Shown here: positions 17,037 through 25,842 of the stretch, in pieces | How positions within the stretch are numbered: the first letter of the stretch is position 1 | Layout of the letters: every line of letters begins with the position of its first letter | NCBI GenBank assembly: GCA_964195715.1 | Contig: CAXMRU010000057.1 | Location: 19,351-83,350, forward strand | Direction: 5' to 3' | DNA length: 64,000 bases | From: Benthicola sp964195715 | Lineage (GTDB): Bacteria; Gemmatimonadota; Gemmatimonadetes; Palauibacterales; Palauibacteraceae | Program-made: the position numbers and the translations under genes | Notes under the pieces: generated by a model | What the model saw: the letters and a program-made list of their open reading frames with translations, nothing else | What the model was told of the DNA's origin: nothing | Databases searched by the model: none

Positions 17037-18380
17037 ATGAACCAGCACGGCGCCAGGCGCCGAATCCGCAAGCGACTCACCTACCAGCGAGCAATACCGC
17101 TCCTCGCCATGCTTTCTGGTTTACCTGCGGTGCTGGTGACTCTCGTTCTCGTGTGGACGGGCGACCACGCCAGCCGGACGCAGTGGACCGTCACCGTCTT
17201 CGTTCTCGGCTCCTGGATCTCCCTCCTCATTGCGATGCGCGACCGGCTCGTCAGGCCTCTCCATGCGGTCTCCAACATGCTCGAGGCACTGCGTGAGGGA
17301 GACTATTCGCTGCGTACCCGGGCACCAGCCAGGGACGACGCGCTGGGCCTCATTCTCCACGAAGTGAACGAGCTAGCCGGATCATTTCACAATCAGCGGC
17401 TGGATGCGCTCGAAGCTTCCAACCTCCTCACCAGAGTAATGACTGTCATCGACGTGGCGCTGTTCTCGTTCGACGACCAGGACCGTCTACGACTGATCAA
17501 CCGGACAGGTGAGGACCTGCTCAGCCGCAAGGAAGACGAGGTGCTCGGACACACCGCAGAGGACCTCGGACTCAGCGAGTGCCTTCTCGGTGAGACACCC
17601 CGGGTGATGGACGTGGCCGTGGCCGAAGGTTTCGGTCGCTGGGAGCTGCGCCGACGCAGCTTCCGATGGGAAGGACGACCGCACCGGCTGGTCGTTCTCG
17701 TGGACCTGAGTCAGGTGCTGCGAGACGAGGAGCGCGTCGCCTGGCAACGCCTGATTCGCGTGCTCAGCCACGAAATCAACAACTCGCTCACTCCCATCAA
17801 ATCGATCGCCACGAGCTTAAGCGCCATGCTCGAGCGTGACGGCGACCGGACGGAGCGCGACGAGGATCTAAAGGAAGGACTACGGGTCATCTCCGGCAGG
17901 TCGGAGGCACTGGGTCGGTTCATGTCCTCGTACGCCCGACTGGCGAAACTGCCGCGGCCGCAGAAGCGAGAGATCAGCGTCCAGGAATGGGTGCAGCGGG
18001 TGGCCAGTCTCGAGTCACGGCTCGAAGTGGAGGTGATCGACAGCCAGGACGTTCGCATCGAGGCGGACGGCGACCAGCTGGACCAGCTGCTGATCAACCT
18101 GCTCGACAACGCAGTGGACGCGTCTCTCGAAACAGGTGGAACGGTGCGCATGGGATGGTGCGAGTCAGATGGATGCGTACAGGTGCGCGTGGAGGACGAA
18201 GGGCCCGGTCTCGCTCAGACGGCCAATCTGTTCGTGCCCTTCTTCACGACCAAGCCCAGGGGCTCCGGCATCGGTCTCGCTCTGAGCCGCCAGATCGCGG
18301 AGGCGCACGGCGGACGGGTACGGCTGCACAATCGCAAGGATGGTCCGGGCTGCGTGGCTGAGGTGCGATTGCCCCTCTAG
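17037..18380 (+). CDS. NtrY-like sensor histidine kinase
   Basis: A 447-residue membrane kinase. Two transmembrane helices (about 20-41 and 51-68) flank only a short periplasmic loop, so sensing is likely intramembrane. A HAMP linker (70-120), a PAS-like region (130-225), the dimerisation/phospho-acceptor helix 'RVLSHEINNSLTPIKS' (H245) and the ATPase domain with 'LLDNAVDAS', 'DEGPGL' and 'GSGIGLALS' follow. GACAGGAGG precedes the ATG at 21 bp from the regulator. Its stop overlaps the convergent M14 peptidase stop by 4 bp. Confidence 0.9.
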   Translation: MNQHGARRRIRKRLTYQRAIPLLAMLSGLPAVLVTLVLVWTGDHASRTQWTVTVFVLGSWISLLIAMRDRLVRPLHAVSNMLEALREGDYSLRTRAPARDDALGLILHEVNELAGSFHNQRLDALEASNLLTRVMTVIDVALFSFDDQDRLRLINRTGEDLLSRKEDEVLGHTAEDLGLSECLLGETPRVMDVAVAEGFGRWELRRRSFRWEGRPHRLVVLVDLSQVLRDEERVAWQRLIRVLSHEINNSLTPIKSIATSLSAMLERDGDRTERDEDLKEGLRVISGRSEALGRFMSSYARLAKLPRPQKREISVQEWVQRVASLESRLEVEVIDSQDVRIEADGDQLDQLLINLLDNAVDASLETGGTVRMGWCESDGCVQVRVEDEGPGLAQTANLFVPFFTTKPRGSGIGLALSRQIAEAHGGRVRLHNRKDGPGCVAEVRLPL

Positions 18381-20773
18381 GGCCGCGCGCGGAGGGAGTT
18401 AAACAGGAGCGGGAAGGTCGCCAGAGACTGACCGCGGTACTGGGGTCGGATGCCAAAAAGCACCACACGACCGCGACCGATGGGAACTTCGACGATGGCC
18501 GAGGCGCTGGACAGTACAGATACCCCGTGTACCCAGCCGCTTAGCACTCTCGGCCGTGCTCCATACGTCGCTATTGAAACGGCTGCACTCCCGGCGGGAA
18601 GGTCGAACGCGCCTCCGCCTTCGATCCACGCGGCCGGCTGCGGTGGCATGCCTCGCCCGACCGTCGTAGCCGTGTCTACGTGCAACTGCACTTGCGCACC
18701 CGGAGCCAAGAATACGTCTCCAGCCTGACCCCGAAGCCGATCTGTCACCGGAAGTCCGAGCCTTTCGATGACCCAGCCCGATGAGGCCCCGAGCGCTACG
18801 AGAGTTCCACCTTCCTCCACGAACGTTCTCAGCTCCTGCGCGCCGACCGCGCCGAGTCCACCCGTGTACTGGACCGGCATCGACCCTGTGGCCCAGCCTT
18901 CGTCCAGCACGGTCTCCGCGATCGACGGCAGCACGATGCTCGTGAACCTGTGGGCCAGGCCACCTTGCCTCACCTGTTGATCGTGCACCGTGGCATACGG
19001 AATCTCGTGGCGATCGAACAGCCAGCGAGTCCAGCCTTCGTCCGCTACCGGGACCCACGGCTGGTACAGGCCGACCAACAGTCCTGCCTCGCCTGACACG
19101 CCCGGCGCGCGCGGAGGAGACAGCACTGGTGGTCGGTCCATGCGGACCATCTCACCGGCCGGCATGCCGCGCACCGCCTCGGCCTCAACGCCCAGAAGGA
19201 GCGGAAGGTTGTGCGCCGTGACATCGTACGGTTCTCTGGCGGGCCCACGACTTCCGTCTGGAACGCCGGGGTACGCCTGGGGGGCCAGCAGCACCTGGGC
19301 GAACGCGGCATACGGCTGGCGCATGTCAACGACCAGACTACCCGGCCGGAACGTCGACGTCCCGACACGCAATTCGCCGGTCGCCACCTGGATCTCCACC
19401 TGGCCCAACAGCAGAATCCGGGCGAGCTCGGCCATAGAGGCCTCGTTGTCCCGTCCTCCGGGAATCACCCATGCCCGGGGCCATTCAGGCCATCCGGCCA
19501 CTGCCCGCTCTCCGACTGTCACGAAGTTGTCGAGCCACGCCTCCCGGGAACCGGCGGCGCTCTTCAACAGCGCCAACGCTCCCGATTCCATGTAATCCAG
19601 GATGTCCGCCAGGTCCCACCGCCCGCCGGGCCACGGAACGGGCTGGTTCCACGCCGGATACGCCGGCCAGCCTCCGTCAGTCGCGCGAAGCTCCTCGGGC
19701 AGGATGTCGACCGGCGTGGCCATGCGTGCGCTGGCCGTCTCGCTCAAGAGGCGGACCGCAGCATGGTAGTGGGCGTAGGCTCGGGCAGGGCCCCACGCGT
19801 CGTAGCTGGCGTTCACCACGACGCCCATCTTTCCCTGCTTAAGCAGCTCCCACGCGATGGCCGTGCCGAGGGCGTTCGCTGCCGCCGTAAGCAGCGGATC
19901 TACGTTCGGCTCGATCGGATCGAGCCAGGGCGGGACGAAGTAACGGCTCCCCGTCGGGTCCTGCTGGTGGATGTCGTGCACGATCTGCGGATGCCACTCG
20001 TTGTATACGCGCTCCACCACGCTGCGTGTCTCCACCTGTGTGAAGGCGTTCCAGTCACGGTTGTTGTCGTGGCCCGCGTAGTGGTGGTAGAGGAACGGGG
20101 GAGGGGACCCCTCCCACGGCATGCTCACTGACGCCCGATACCAATCTGCCACCATGTCCACGCCGTCGGGGTTCAAGGACGGCACGATGAGCACCACGCA
20201 CTCCCGAAGCACTTTCAGCATCGTCGGATCGGTAGCCGAGGCCAACCGATACGCAAGCTCCAGCACCGCCAGAGGCCCTCCAACCTCGGTCGGGTGGATC
20301 CCTGTTGTGATCAGGACGACGAGGCGCCCGTTACGAATCAACTCCGCGCGTTCAGCGGGATCGGCGATCCGGCGTGGATCCGCGAGCCGCGCCTGCACGG
20401 CCCTGATCTCTGCGAGGCTCGCCTGGTTCGCGGGGTCCGTGATCGTCGCCAGCACCATCGGGCGATCCAGGGTGCTCCGACCGATCGTATCCAGGCGAAC
20501 CCGATCGCTCTGGCGAGCCAGCGCTTCCAGGTAGCTCGTGGCCTGGTCCCAGTCCACGACGTGGTAGTCCTCGCCGGGCCGAAAACCGAGGTGCGCCTCG
20601 GGAGGATCCGGTGGCAGGCGCAACTCGCTCTCGCCGTCCGGCTCCTGCGCTGGCAGTGGTCCGACGACAGCCAGGACGACGAGGAACGGAACAACCACGC
20701 GTGGCCACCGGCACGGACGGTTTCGCGGCCGGACTGCGCCGGCGACCGGCTCAGGAGACCAGTGCCGGAACAT
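18377..20773 (-). CDS. M14-family zinc carboxypeptidase, secreted
   Basis: An exported metallopeptidase of about 798 residues. A signal peptide ends near residue 43 ('VGPLPAQ'). The zinc ligands appear in 'TTGIHPTEVGG' (H160, E163), with 'PSLNPDGVDM' and 'NNRDWNAFTQVE' following as in M14 enzymes, and 'HDIHQQDPTG' providing the third ligand. A C-terminal 400-residue region looks like a glutamine-amidotransferase-like/beta domain common in large M14 proteins of this type. ATG at 20773 overlaps the upstream HAD gene by 23 bp. Substrate is unknown; peptide scavenging is plausible. Confidence 0.85.
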   Translation of the reverse strand: MFRHWSPEPVAGAVRPRNRPCRWPRVVVPFLVVLAVVGPLPAQEPDGESELRLPPDPPEAHLGFRPGEDYHVVDWDQATSYLEALARQSDRVRLDTIGRSTLDRPMVLATITDPANQASLAEIRAVQARLADPRRIADPAERAELIRNGRLVVLITTGIHPTEVGGPLAVLELAYRLASATDPTMLKVLRECVVLIVPSLNPDGVDMVADWYRASVSMPWEGSPPPFLYHHYAGHDNNRDWNAFTQVETRSVVERVYNEWHPQIVHDIHQQDPTGSRYFVPPWLDPIEPNVDPLLTAAANALGTAIAWELLKQGKMGVVVNASYDAWGPARAYAHYHAAVRLLSETASARMATPVDILPEELRATDGGWPAYPAWNQPVPWPGGRWDLADILDYMESGALALLKSAAGSREAWLDNFVTVGERAVAGWPEWPRAWVIPGGRDNEASMAELARILLLGQVEIQVATGELRVGTSTFRPGSLVVDMRQPYAAFAQVLLAPQAYPGVPDGSRGPAREPYDVTAHNLPLLLGVEAEAVRGMPAGEMVRMDRPPVLSPPRAPGVSGEAGLLVGLYQPWVPVADEGWTRWLFDRHEIPYATVHDQQVRQGGLAHRFTSIVLPSIAETVLDEGWATGSMPVQYTGGLGAVGAQELRTFVEEGGTLVALGASSGWVIERLGLPVTDRLRGQAGDVFLAPGAQVQLHVDTATTVGRGMPPQPAAWIEGGGAFDLPAGSAAVSIATYGARPRVLSGWVHGVSVLSSASAIVEVPIGRGRVVLFGIRPQYRGQSLATFPLLFNSLRARP

Positions 20774-21524
20774 CGGCGAGCGAAGTGACGATGTAGTCCG
20801 GGCGCTCGGCAGGCATCGCTTCCTCAAGAAGGGCCGGGTCGAACTTCCCTGTCCGAACCTGGATCGTGGTCAATCCCGCGGCCCTGCCACCCTGCACGTC
20901 TGTCTCGAAGTCGTCACCCACGACGGCGAGGCTCTCCCTCCGTATGCCGAGAAGAGAGGAAGCCGCGGCGAAGAAAGCGGCCGACGGCTTGCCAACAAGG
21001 GTGGCCTGCTGGCGACTGGCGTACTCGAGCGCCGCCACGAACGGGCCAGCGTCCAGCGTCGGCCCGTCGTCCGTGAGCCAGAACCGGTTACGATGGATCG
21101 CCACCAGACGGGCACCGGAGCGCAGGCTCTTGAAGCCCTCGTTGAGCCGCTGGAAAGTGAACCCGCTACCCAGGTCACCGACGAGAACCGCGTCCGGCCT
21201 GTCCTCGGTGATCTCGAAATCGGCAAAATCCGCACGAGTCGACTCGGATACCAACAGGTGCACCCGCCGCACACCCTCATCCCTCAGCCAGCGGGCGGCC
21301 GCCACCGGCGCACTGAAGATCTCCTTTTCCTCCACTACGAGGCCCAGGGAGCCGAGATACGCGATGATGTCTGACCGGCACATCCTGCTCGTGTTGGTCG
21401 TAAACACGAACGGAATTGCGGAAGCCCGCAACCGATCGATCGCGGCGACGGAGCCGGAGATGAGCTCGCAGGCCAGATAGACCGTCCCATCCAGGTCTAT
21501 CAGCAGACCCTCGATCGACCTCAT
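20751..21524 (-). CDS. HAD-superfamily phosphatase, subclass IIA (NagD/LHPP-like)
   Basis: A 257-residue hydrolase. The nucleophile motif 'LLIDLDGTVY' (D10, D12) starts the protein, 'FTTNTSR' is motif II, 'LVGKPSAAFF' carries the motif III Lys, and 'VVGDDFETDVQGGRAAG' is motif IV. The cap is the IIA type between motifs II and III. Relatives hydrolyse phosphoglycolate, nitrophenylphosphate, phosphohistidine or pyrophosphate; the substrate here cannot be assigned. The gene overlaps the M14 start, so the two are cotranscribed. Confidence 0.85.
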   Translation of the reverse strand: MRSIEGLLIDLDGTVYLACELISGSVAAIDRLRASAIPFVFTTNTSRMCRSDIIAYLGSLGLVVEEKEIFSAPVAAARWLRDEGVRRVHLLVSESTRADFADFEITEDRPDAVLVGDLGSGFTFQRLNEGFKSLRSGARLVAIHRNRFWLTDDGPTLDAGPFVAALEYASRQQATLVGKPSAAFFAAASSLLGIRRESLAVVGDDFETDVQGGRAAGLTTIQVRTGKFDPALLEEAMPAERPDYIVTSLADVPALVS

Positions 21525-21690
21525 CCCTCAGACCTCCGCGTCATTCTTCGCGTCCCCGGCAGATTGCCGACGATGCCCGGGTTGCCGACGGCTTGCCTCC
21601 CCGGCGGCTCTTGCTGCGCGGCGACGGTCGCGCGATGCTTCCACTATAAGCTAGACGCTCTGACAAGCCCATGAAACCCGGACGGAAACC

Positions 21691-22938
21691 GTGCCCGAAC
21701 TGACTCCGTTTCCCGCCCTTCGCTTCACCGACTCCGCCGGTGACATCTCGTCTCTTCTCGCGCCGCCCTACGACGTCATCGACGACGTCGAGGCTGAGGC
21801 CCTGCGGCACCGAAGCGAGCATAATTGTGTACGCCTGATACTGCCCGAAGGCTCTCCGGGCGAGCGGTACGAAGCCGCCGCGCAGACCCTGCGCGCGTGG
21901 ATTTCGGACCGTACCCTGGCCATCGACCCGAACCCCTCGGTATACGTGTACAGGCAGGTTTTCACTTCCGACGGACAGAAACTCGACCGAATGGCCCTGT
22001 TCGCCTCCCTGCGCCTTACGCCGTATGAGGATGGCGAGGTCCTTCCGCACGAGCGAACACATGCCGGTCCGAAGAAGGACCGTCTCGCCCTCACGCTCGC
22101 TACCCGTACCCAACTCTCGCCAGTCTTCATGATCGCCCGGGATCGGGACGAGGAGTTTCTCTTTCTCGAGCGCGACGTTGTGGCCAGCCCCCCGGATGTC
22201 CGGGCCGTTACGCCCGATGGTACCCGGCACGAACTGTGGGTCGTAGGAGGTGAGCGAAGCAGGAAGCTCTGCGCAGCAGCCGGCTCACACCCACTGCTCA
22301 TCGCGGACGGTCACCACCGCTACGAAACTGCGCTAGCCGTCGCAGAAACGCTTGGTGATGACGTAAAGGGGGCATATTTACTGACTTGTGTAGTAAGCCA
22401 ACAGGACCCAGGGCTCATCGTACAGCCCACCCACAGGGTCCTCTCCCGGCAACCGGAAGCTGTGGGGGAGGAATTCGACTGGGTGGCCCGGCTCGCGGAG
22501 ACCTTCGACCTGGAGGACCTGGGTCACATGGACCCGCTCGAGGCCCAGGCACGGGCGGCATCAGCAGATGGAGGTTCATTCGTTCTCCTCCCGAGCGGCG
22601 CAGACCATGCCTGGTTCGCGACGCCGTGCCAGGCGACGCTCGAATCGGCTGGATTTCAGGCAGAACGTGGCAGAATCGCGGCCGTGGTCTTCGATGAGCT
22701 CGTCCTCGGGGCTCTCTATGGGCTGAGCGCAGACGAAGCCTCGCACTCCGGCGTGCTGTCGTACGCTCGTGAACCGGTAGCAGCGGCAGCGCGGGCCGCC
22801 ACAGGATGCGCGTTCATCCTGCCACCCGTGTCACTCGAGGATGTCTGGGATACAACCACGCGAGGCGGCCGGCTTCCCCCGAAATCGACGTACTTCGAGC
22901 CTAAGATGCCGTCCGGTCTTCTGTTTCGGCCTCTCTGA
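21691..22938 (+). CDS. DUF1015 family protein
   Basis: A 415-residue protein of the widespread DUF1015 family, recognised by the N-terminal 'LLAPPYDVID' block, 'LPHERTHAGPKKDRL' and 'LIADGHHRYETALAVAE'. The DGHHR element resembles the nucleotide-binding loop of ParB/SerK-like serine kinases, so an ATP-dependent role is conceivable but not established here. The start is GTG at 21691. The 166-base gap upstream shows no clear promoter. mqnD follows 76 bp downstream. Confidence 0.75.
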   Translation: MPELTPFPALRFTDSAGDISSLLAPPYDVIDDVEAEALRHRSEHNCVRLILPEGSPGERYEAAAQTLRAWISDRTLAIDPNPSVYVYRQVFTSDGQKLDRMALFASLRLTPYEDGEVLPHERTHAGPKKDRLALTLATRTQLSPVFMIARDRDEEFLFLERDVVASPPDVRAVTPDGTRHELWVVGGERSRKLCAAAGSHPLLIADGHHRYETALAVAETLGDDVKGAYLLTCVVSQQDPGLIVQPTHRVLSRQPEAVGEEFDWVARLAETFDLEDLGHMDPLEAQARAASADGGSFVLLPSGADHAWFATPCQATLESAGFQAERGRIAAVVFDELVLGALYGLSADEASHSGVLSYAREPVAAAARAATGCAFILPPVSLEDVWDTTTRGGRLPPKSTYFEPKMPSGLLFRPL

Positions 22939-22976
22939 CGAAGTATCACTTCAAGCGAGAGACCTGCGGATGCCTG

Positions 22977-23006
22977 TTTGCAGCCACCGGCCTCTCGGGA
23001 TAGCTT
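22977..23006 (+). promoter_or_regulatory. Possible sigma70-type promoter immediately upstream of mqnD
   Basis: TTTGCA (22977-22982), an 18-base spacer, then TAGCTT (23001-23006). TAGCTT is also the -10 of the promoter in front of the exbB gene. The predicted transcription start near 23013 would almost coincide with the ATG at 23015, implying a leaderless message. Confidence 0.4.
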
Positions 23007-23014
23007 CGGGCGCC

Positions 23015-23938
23015 ATGCATACTACAGAGTCGAGCCCGGACGAGCGCCGGGTCGTCCATGTCGCGCACAGCCCGGACTCCGACGATGCCTTCATGTTTTA
23101 CGGACTGGCATCGGGAGCCGTCGAGACAGGCGAGCTGAGCTTCGAACACGAGCTGGAAGGGATCCAGGAGCTCAACGAGCGGGCCATGCGAGGCGAGCTG
23201 GAAGTGACAGCGGTGTCGATACATGCATACGCCTACCTGACTGATCGCTACGTACTCCTTCCGCACGGGGCGAGCATGGGCGAGGGGTATGGTCCATGCC
23301 TGGTCGGTCGGGAGCCGATGGACAGGGAGGCGATCGCGTCGTCCACGGTTGCGGTGCCGGGCGAACTCACGTCGGCCTACCTGGCTCTCAAGCTATGGGA
23401 ACCGCGGGTCCGGACCGTGGTGATGCCTTTTGACGCCATTCTCGAGGCGGTTCGGGACGGAACCGTCGAGTTGGGACTCATCATCCACGAGGGTCAGCTC
23501 ACCTACGCGGACGAGAAGCTCGTCCTTCTGGAAGACCTGGGCCGATGGTGGAAGGAGGACACAGGCCTTCCTCTCCCCCTCGGCGGTAACGTGATCCGGC
23601 GTGACCTGGGTCCGGAGCTGATTCCTCGGATCTCCGATTACCTGCGCAGAAGCATCGCGTTCGCCCTCGACCACAGGGAGCAGGCGATGGACTACGCCAT
23701 GGGCTTCGCGAGAGGTCTGGATCGGCAGACCGCGGATGATTTCGTGAGCATGTATGTGAACAGCCGAACCCTCGACTACGGTGCGGATGGCAGAGAAGCG
23801 GTGCGCCTGTTTCTGGCACGGGGGGTCGAGGCCGGGCTCGTACCTGGGCCCGTCGCAGTCGAGTTCGTGGACCAGGATGTCGCTGGAGAGAATGCGGCGC
23901 CAGGTCAGGTACCCGGTTCTCAGGTCACGCTCACGTAG
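23015..23938 (+). CDS. mqnD: MqnD-like 1,4-dihydroxy-6-naphthoate synthase (futalosine menaquinone pathway)
   Basis: A roughly 307-residue periplasmic-binding-fold enzyme of the MqnA/MqnD family, expected to convert cyclic dehypoxanthinyl futalosine to 1,4-dihydroxy-6-naphthoate. The start 'HVAHSPDSDDAFMFYGL' and 'EVTAVSIHAYAYL' match the family, as do 'VPGELTSAYLALKL' and 'PLPLGGNVIRRDL'. ATG at 23015 fits the homology start; ATG at 22970 is an alternative. No other mqn genes are in the window. The 3' end overlaps the convergent VapC-like gene by 19 bp. Confidence 0.8.
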   Translation: MHTTESSPDERRVVHVAHSPDSDDAFMFYGLASGAVETGELSFEHELEGIQELNERAMRGELEVTAVSIHAYAYLTDRYVLLPHGASMGEGYGPCLVGREPMDREAIASSTVAVPGELTSAYLALKLWEPRVRTVVMPFDAILEAVRDGTVELGLIIHEGQLTYADEKLVLLEDLGRWWKEDTGLPLPLGGNVIRRDLGPELIPRISDYLRRSIAFALDHREQAMDYAMGFARGLDRQTADDFVSMYVNSRTLDYGADGREAVRLFLARGVEAGLVPGPVAVEFVDQDVAGENAAPGQVPGSQVTLT

Positions 23939-24384
23939 GCGTCGAGCTGTTCGATCCCGAGCCCCGCGATACGCCGGAGAGCCGATCGTCGGGTGACGAA
24001 GAGTTCCGAGTTCCCGGCGAGGCCCGTGGCTATGTGAATCGCGCGGGTCAGGCTTCCACCGACCTGCGCCTTCACCTGGGCCGCTTGCCCCGCGATCGTC
24101 GCGGACAGCGCCACGACCTCGAGTCCTGGTAGCGCCGACAGCAGCATCTCGACCCGCACCGCCGTCGAATCGTGCCCCGATCGATAGGGCTCCGCCAGAA
24201 GCTGATACACGCTGATGGCCGACGTTCGCGCTTCGAACTCTCCATCGCGTACGCCGCCGAGAACCACCCGGGTGAGAGGCACGTACCTGGGATCAGCAGC
24301 CAGATGCAGTGCCAGCACGGCCGCATCAATGTACACGACTCCTGCGTCCCCCAGGGCCTTGCGAAGACCAGCGGTGTCACTCAC
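23920..24384 (-). CDS. PIN-domain (VapC-like) protein with altered catalytic residues
   Basis: A 154-residue PIN-domain protein, the likely toxin half of a type II toxin-antitoxin pair. It shows the first acidic residue in 'VVYIDAAVLA' (D20) and the second in 'YQLLAEPY' (E65). The third site, usually Asp in 'DAIHLATA', reads 'TRAIHIATG' (R114), and the usual 'TND' reads 'TRR' (131-133). RNase activity is therefore doubtful. The start is GTG at 24384, overlapping the antitoxin stop by 8 bp, the normal antitoxin-first order. Confidence 0.8.
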   Translation of the reverse strand: MSDTAGLRKALGDAGVVYIDAAVLALHLAADPRYVPLTRVVLGGVRDGEFEARTSAISVYQLLAEPYRSGHDSTAVRVEMLLSALPGLEVVALSATIAGQAAQVKAQVGGSLTRAIHIATGLAGNSELFVTRRSALRRIAGLGIEQLDAYVSVT

Positions 24385-24604
24385 CGCGCACCTCCGGCCA
24401 TAGTTCGCCTGCCGTACCGGCCGAGGCAGCGAGGATTCCCTCCAGCTCGACGACCACGTCGCGAGGCTCTCTGCGCATTTCGATGACTCCGTCACCTGTG
24501 ACGGTAACGAGAAGACGGTCTCCCGGCCTGAGACCCAGCGCCGCTCGAGCTTCGCGTGGCACGACGATCTGGTGTTTGCTGCTCATTTTCACGGATGAGG
24601 ACAT
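24377..24604 (-). CDS. SpoVT/AbrB-domain antitoxin
   Basis: A 75-residue swapped-hairpin AbrB-type DNA-binding protein: 'KHQIVVPREARAALGLRPGDRLLVTV' is the standard domain, followed by an acidic/hydrophobic C-terminal tail that should wrap the toxin. ATG at 24604 has GGAGGCGGAGAT immediately upstream. It precedes and overlaps the PIN gene, so it is the predicted VapB-type antitoxin and autorepressor. The 145-base stretch up to the exchanger gene is otherwise featureless. Confidence 0.85.
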   Translation of the reverse strand: MSSSVKMSSKHQIVVPREARAALGLRPGDRLLVTVTGDGVIEMRREPRDVVVELEGILAASAGTAGELWPEVRGE

Positions 24605-24749
24605 ATCTCCGCCTCCGCTCGGGGGTCCTTTACGGAACAACTTTACGGCGGCACCGTCCCGGCGCGAAAGGGCTCGAGCGCTGACAGATTACATGAAAAC
24701 CCTGGATGGCGGCGCAGGGACGCGCATCAACCAGCGACCCTCAAGGAGA

Positions 24750-25706
24750 TCAGAGGACCCGGTACAGGAATGCTGCGTACCCCACGAGGAGGAGGGCGCC
24801 CTCCCACCGGTTCACCTTCTTCCCGGTGTAGGCAAGAGGTATGAGGGCAAGGCAGAAGATCATGGCAGGCACGACCTGAGTCGCGACCGTATCCGACGAC
24901 AGCTGCAGGGGGCTGAGCAGGGCTGCCGTGCCGAGCACCAGGCCCAGGTTGAATATGTTCGACCCGATCACGTTGCCGATCGCGATGTCTCCCATGCCAC
25001 GGGCCGCGGCAGCGATCGTGGACGCGAGCTCAGGGAGCGATGTTCCAACGGCCACCATGGTCGCACCGATAACTTCCTCGGGGACCTGGTACGCGATGGC
25101 GATCTTCGTGGCCGACTCGATCATCCAGGAGGCGCCTGCGAGAAGGAGTGCCGTCCCGAAGGCTACCCTCAGCCAGTTCACGTACGGTCGGCGTATGGTG
25201 TTTCTATCGTGAGACTTAGCGTCGATACGGGCCGCCTGAAACTGACCGGTCTCCGTCTCCGACTTCCCCCAGCGGATCAGGTACGCCATGTACAGGGCGA
25301 AGCCGCTGACGAGGATCAGGCCTTCCACGAAGCCCAGCACGGCGTTCGAGGCGAATACCATCACCGCGGCGAGAACGACCACCATCAGGGGCGCCTCTCG
25401 CTGCAACAGCTTCCGGTGGACGCTGATAGGCCGGATCATCGCGCCGAGGCCCACGATCAGGCCCACGTTCGCCACCGTCGATCCGAACACGTTGCCGACT
25501 GCGATCCCAGTCTGGCCACGCAGAACTGCACCCGTTGAGACAACTAGCTCGGGAGCCGACGTGCCGAAGGCAACGACGGTCAGGCCGACGAGCAATGGGC
25601 TCACGCCACGGTGCTCCGCGACCCGGGAAGCTCCGGTCACCAACCAGTCCGCCCCGAGGGTCAGGGCGGTCAAGCTGACCAGGAATAGAAGGGCCTCAAC
25701 CACCAT
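24750..25706 (-). CDS. Sodium/calcium exchanger family protein (CaCA)
   Basis: A 318-residue integral membrane antiporter with about ten helices and the two inverted alpha repeats of the family. The first is 'LVGLTVVAFGTSAPELVVS' (about 40-58) and the second is 'VIGATMVAVGTSLPELAST' (about 210-228), with the ion-coordinating Glu in each PEL. It resembles YrbG/CaxA-like exchangers. It exports Ca2+ or another cation against Na+ or H+. It is leftward, as are the bactofilin-par genes, but separated from them by the DnaA-box cluster. Confidence 0.9.
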   Translation of the reverse strand: MVVEALLFLVSLTALTLGADWLVTGASRVAEHRGVSPLLVGLTVVAFGTSAPELVVSTGAVLRGQTGIAVGNVFGSTVANVGLIVGLGAMIRPISVHRKLLQREAPLMVVVLAAVMVFASNAVLGFVEGLILVSGFALYMAYLIRWGKSETETGQFQAARIDAKSHDRNTIRRPYVNWLRVAFGTALLLAGASWMIESATKIAIAYQVPEEVIGATMVAVGTSLPELASTIAAAARGMGDIAIGNVIGSNIFNLGLVLGTAALLSPLQLSSDTVATQVVPAMIFCLALIPLAYTGKKVNRWEGALLLVGYAAFLYRVL

Positions 25707-25727
25707 GACGGTTCCTCACACCATTAA

Positions 25728-25788
25728 TGTGGAAAACCGTCCCCTCGGTCGACACACCACGGGCACCCCTGTGGACAACTGTGGATAA
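25728..25788 (-). promoter_or_regulatory. Cluster of three DnaA boxes
   Basis: TGTGGAAAA (25728-25736), TGTGGACAA (25770-25778) and TGTGGATAA (25780-25788) lie in the same orientation. The last is the exact reverse complement of the consensus box TTATCCACA and the other two have one mismatch. The last two are 10 bases apart, one helical turn. The cluster occupies the gap between the exchanger and bactofilin genes, 10.6 kb from dnaA. It could be a secondary DnaA-binding element or part of a bipartite origin. Confidence 0.7.
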
Positions 25789-25842
25789 TTGGCCACTCGA
25801 AGTGCGAGTAAGCAAGTACAAGTCCGTGAACCGGTTACGACG

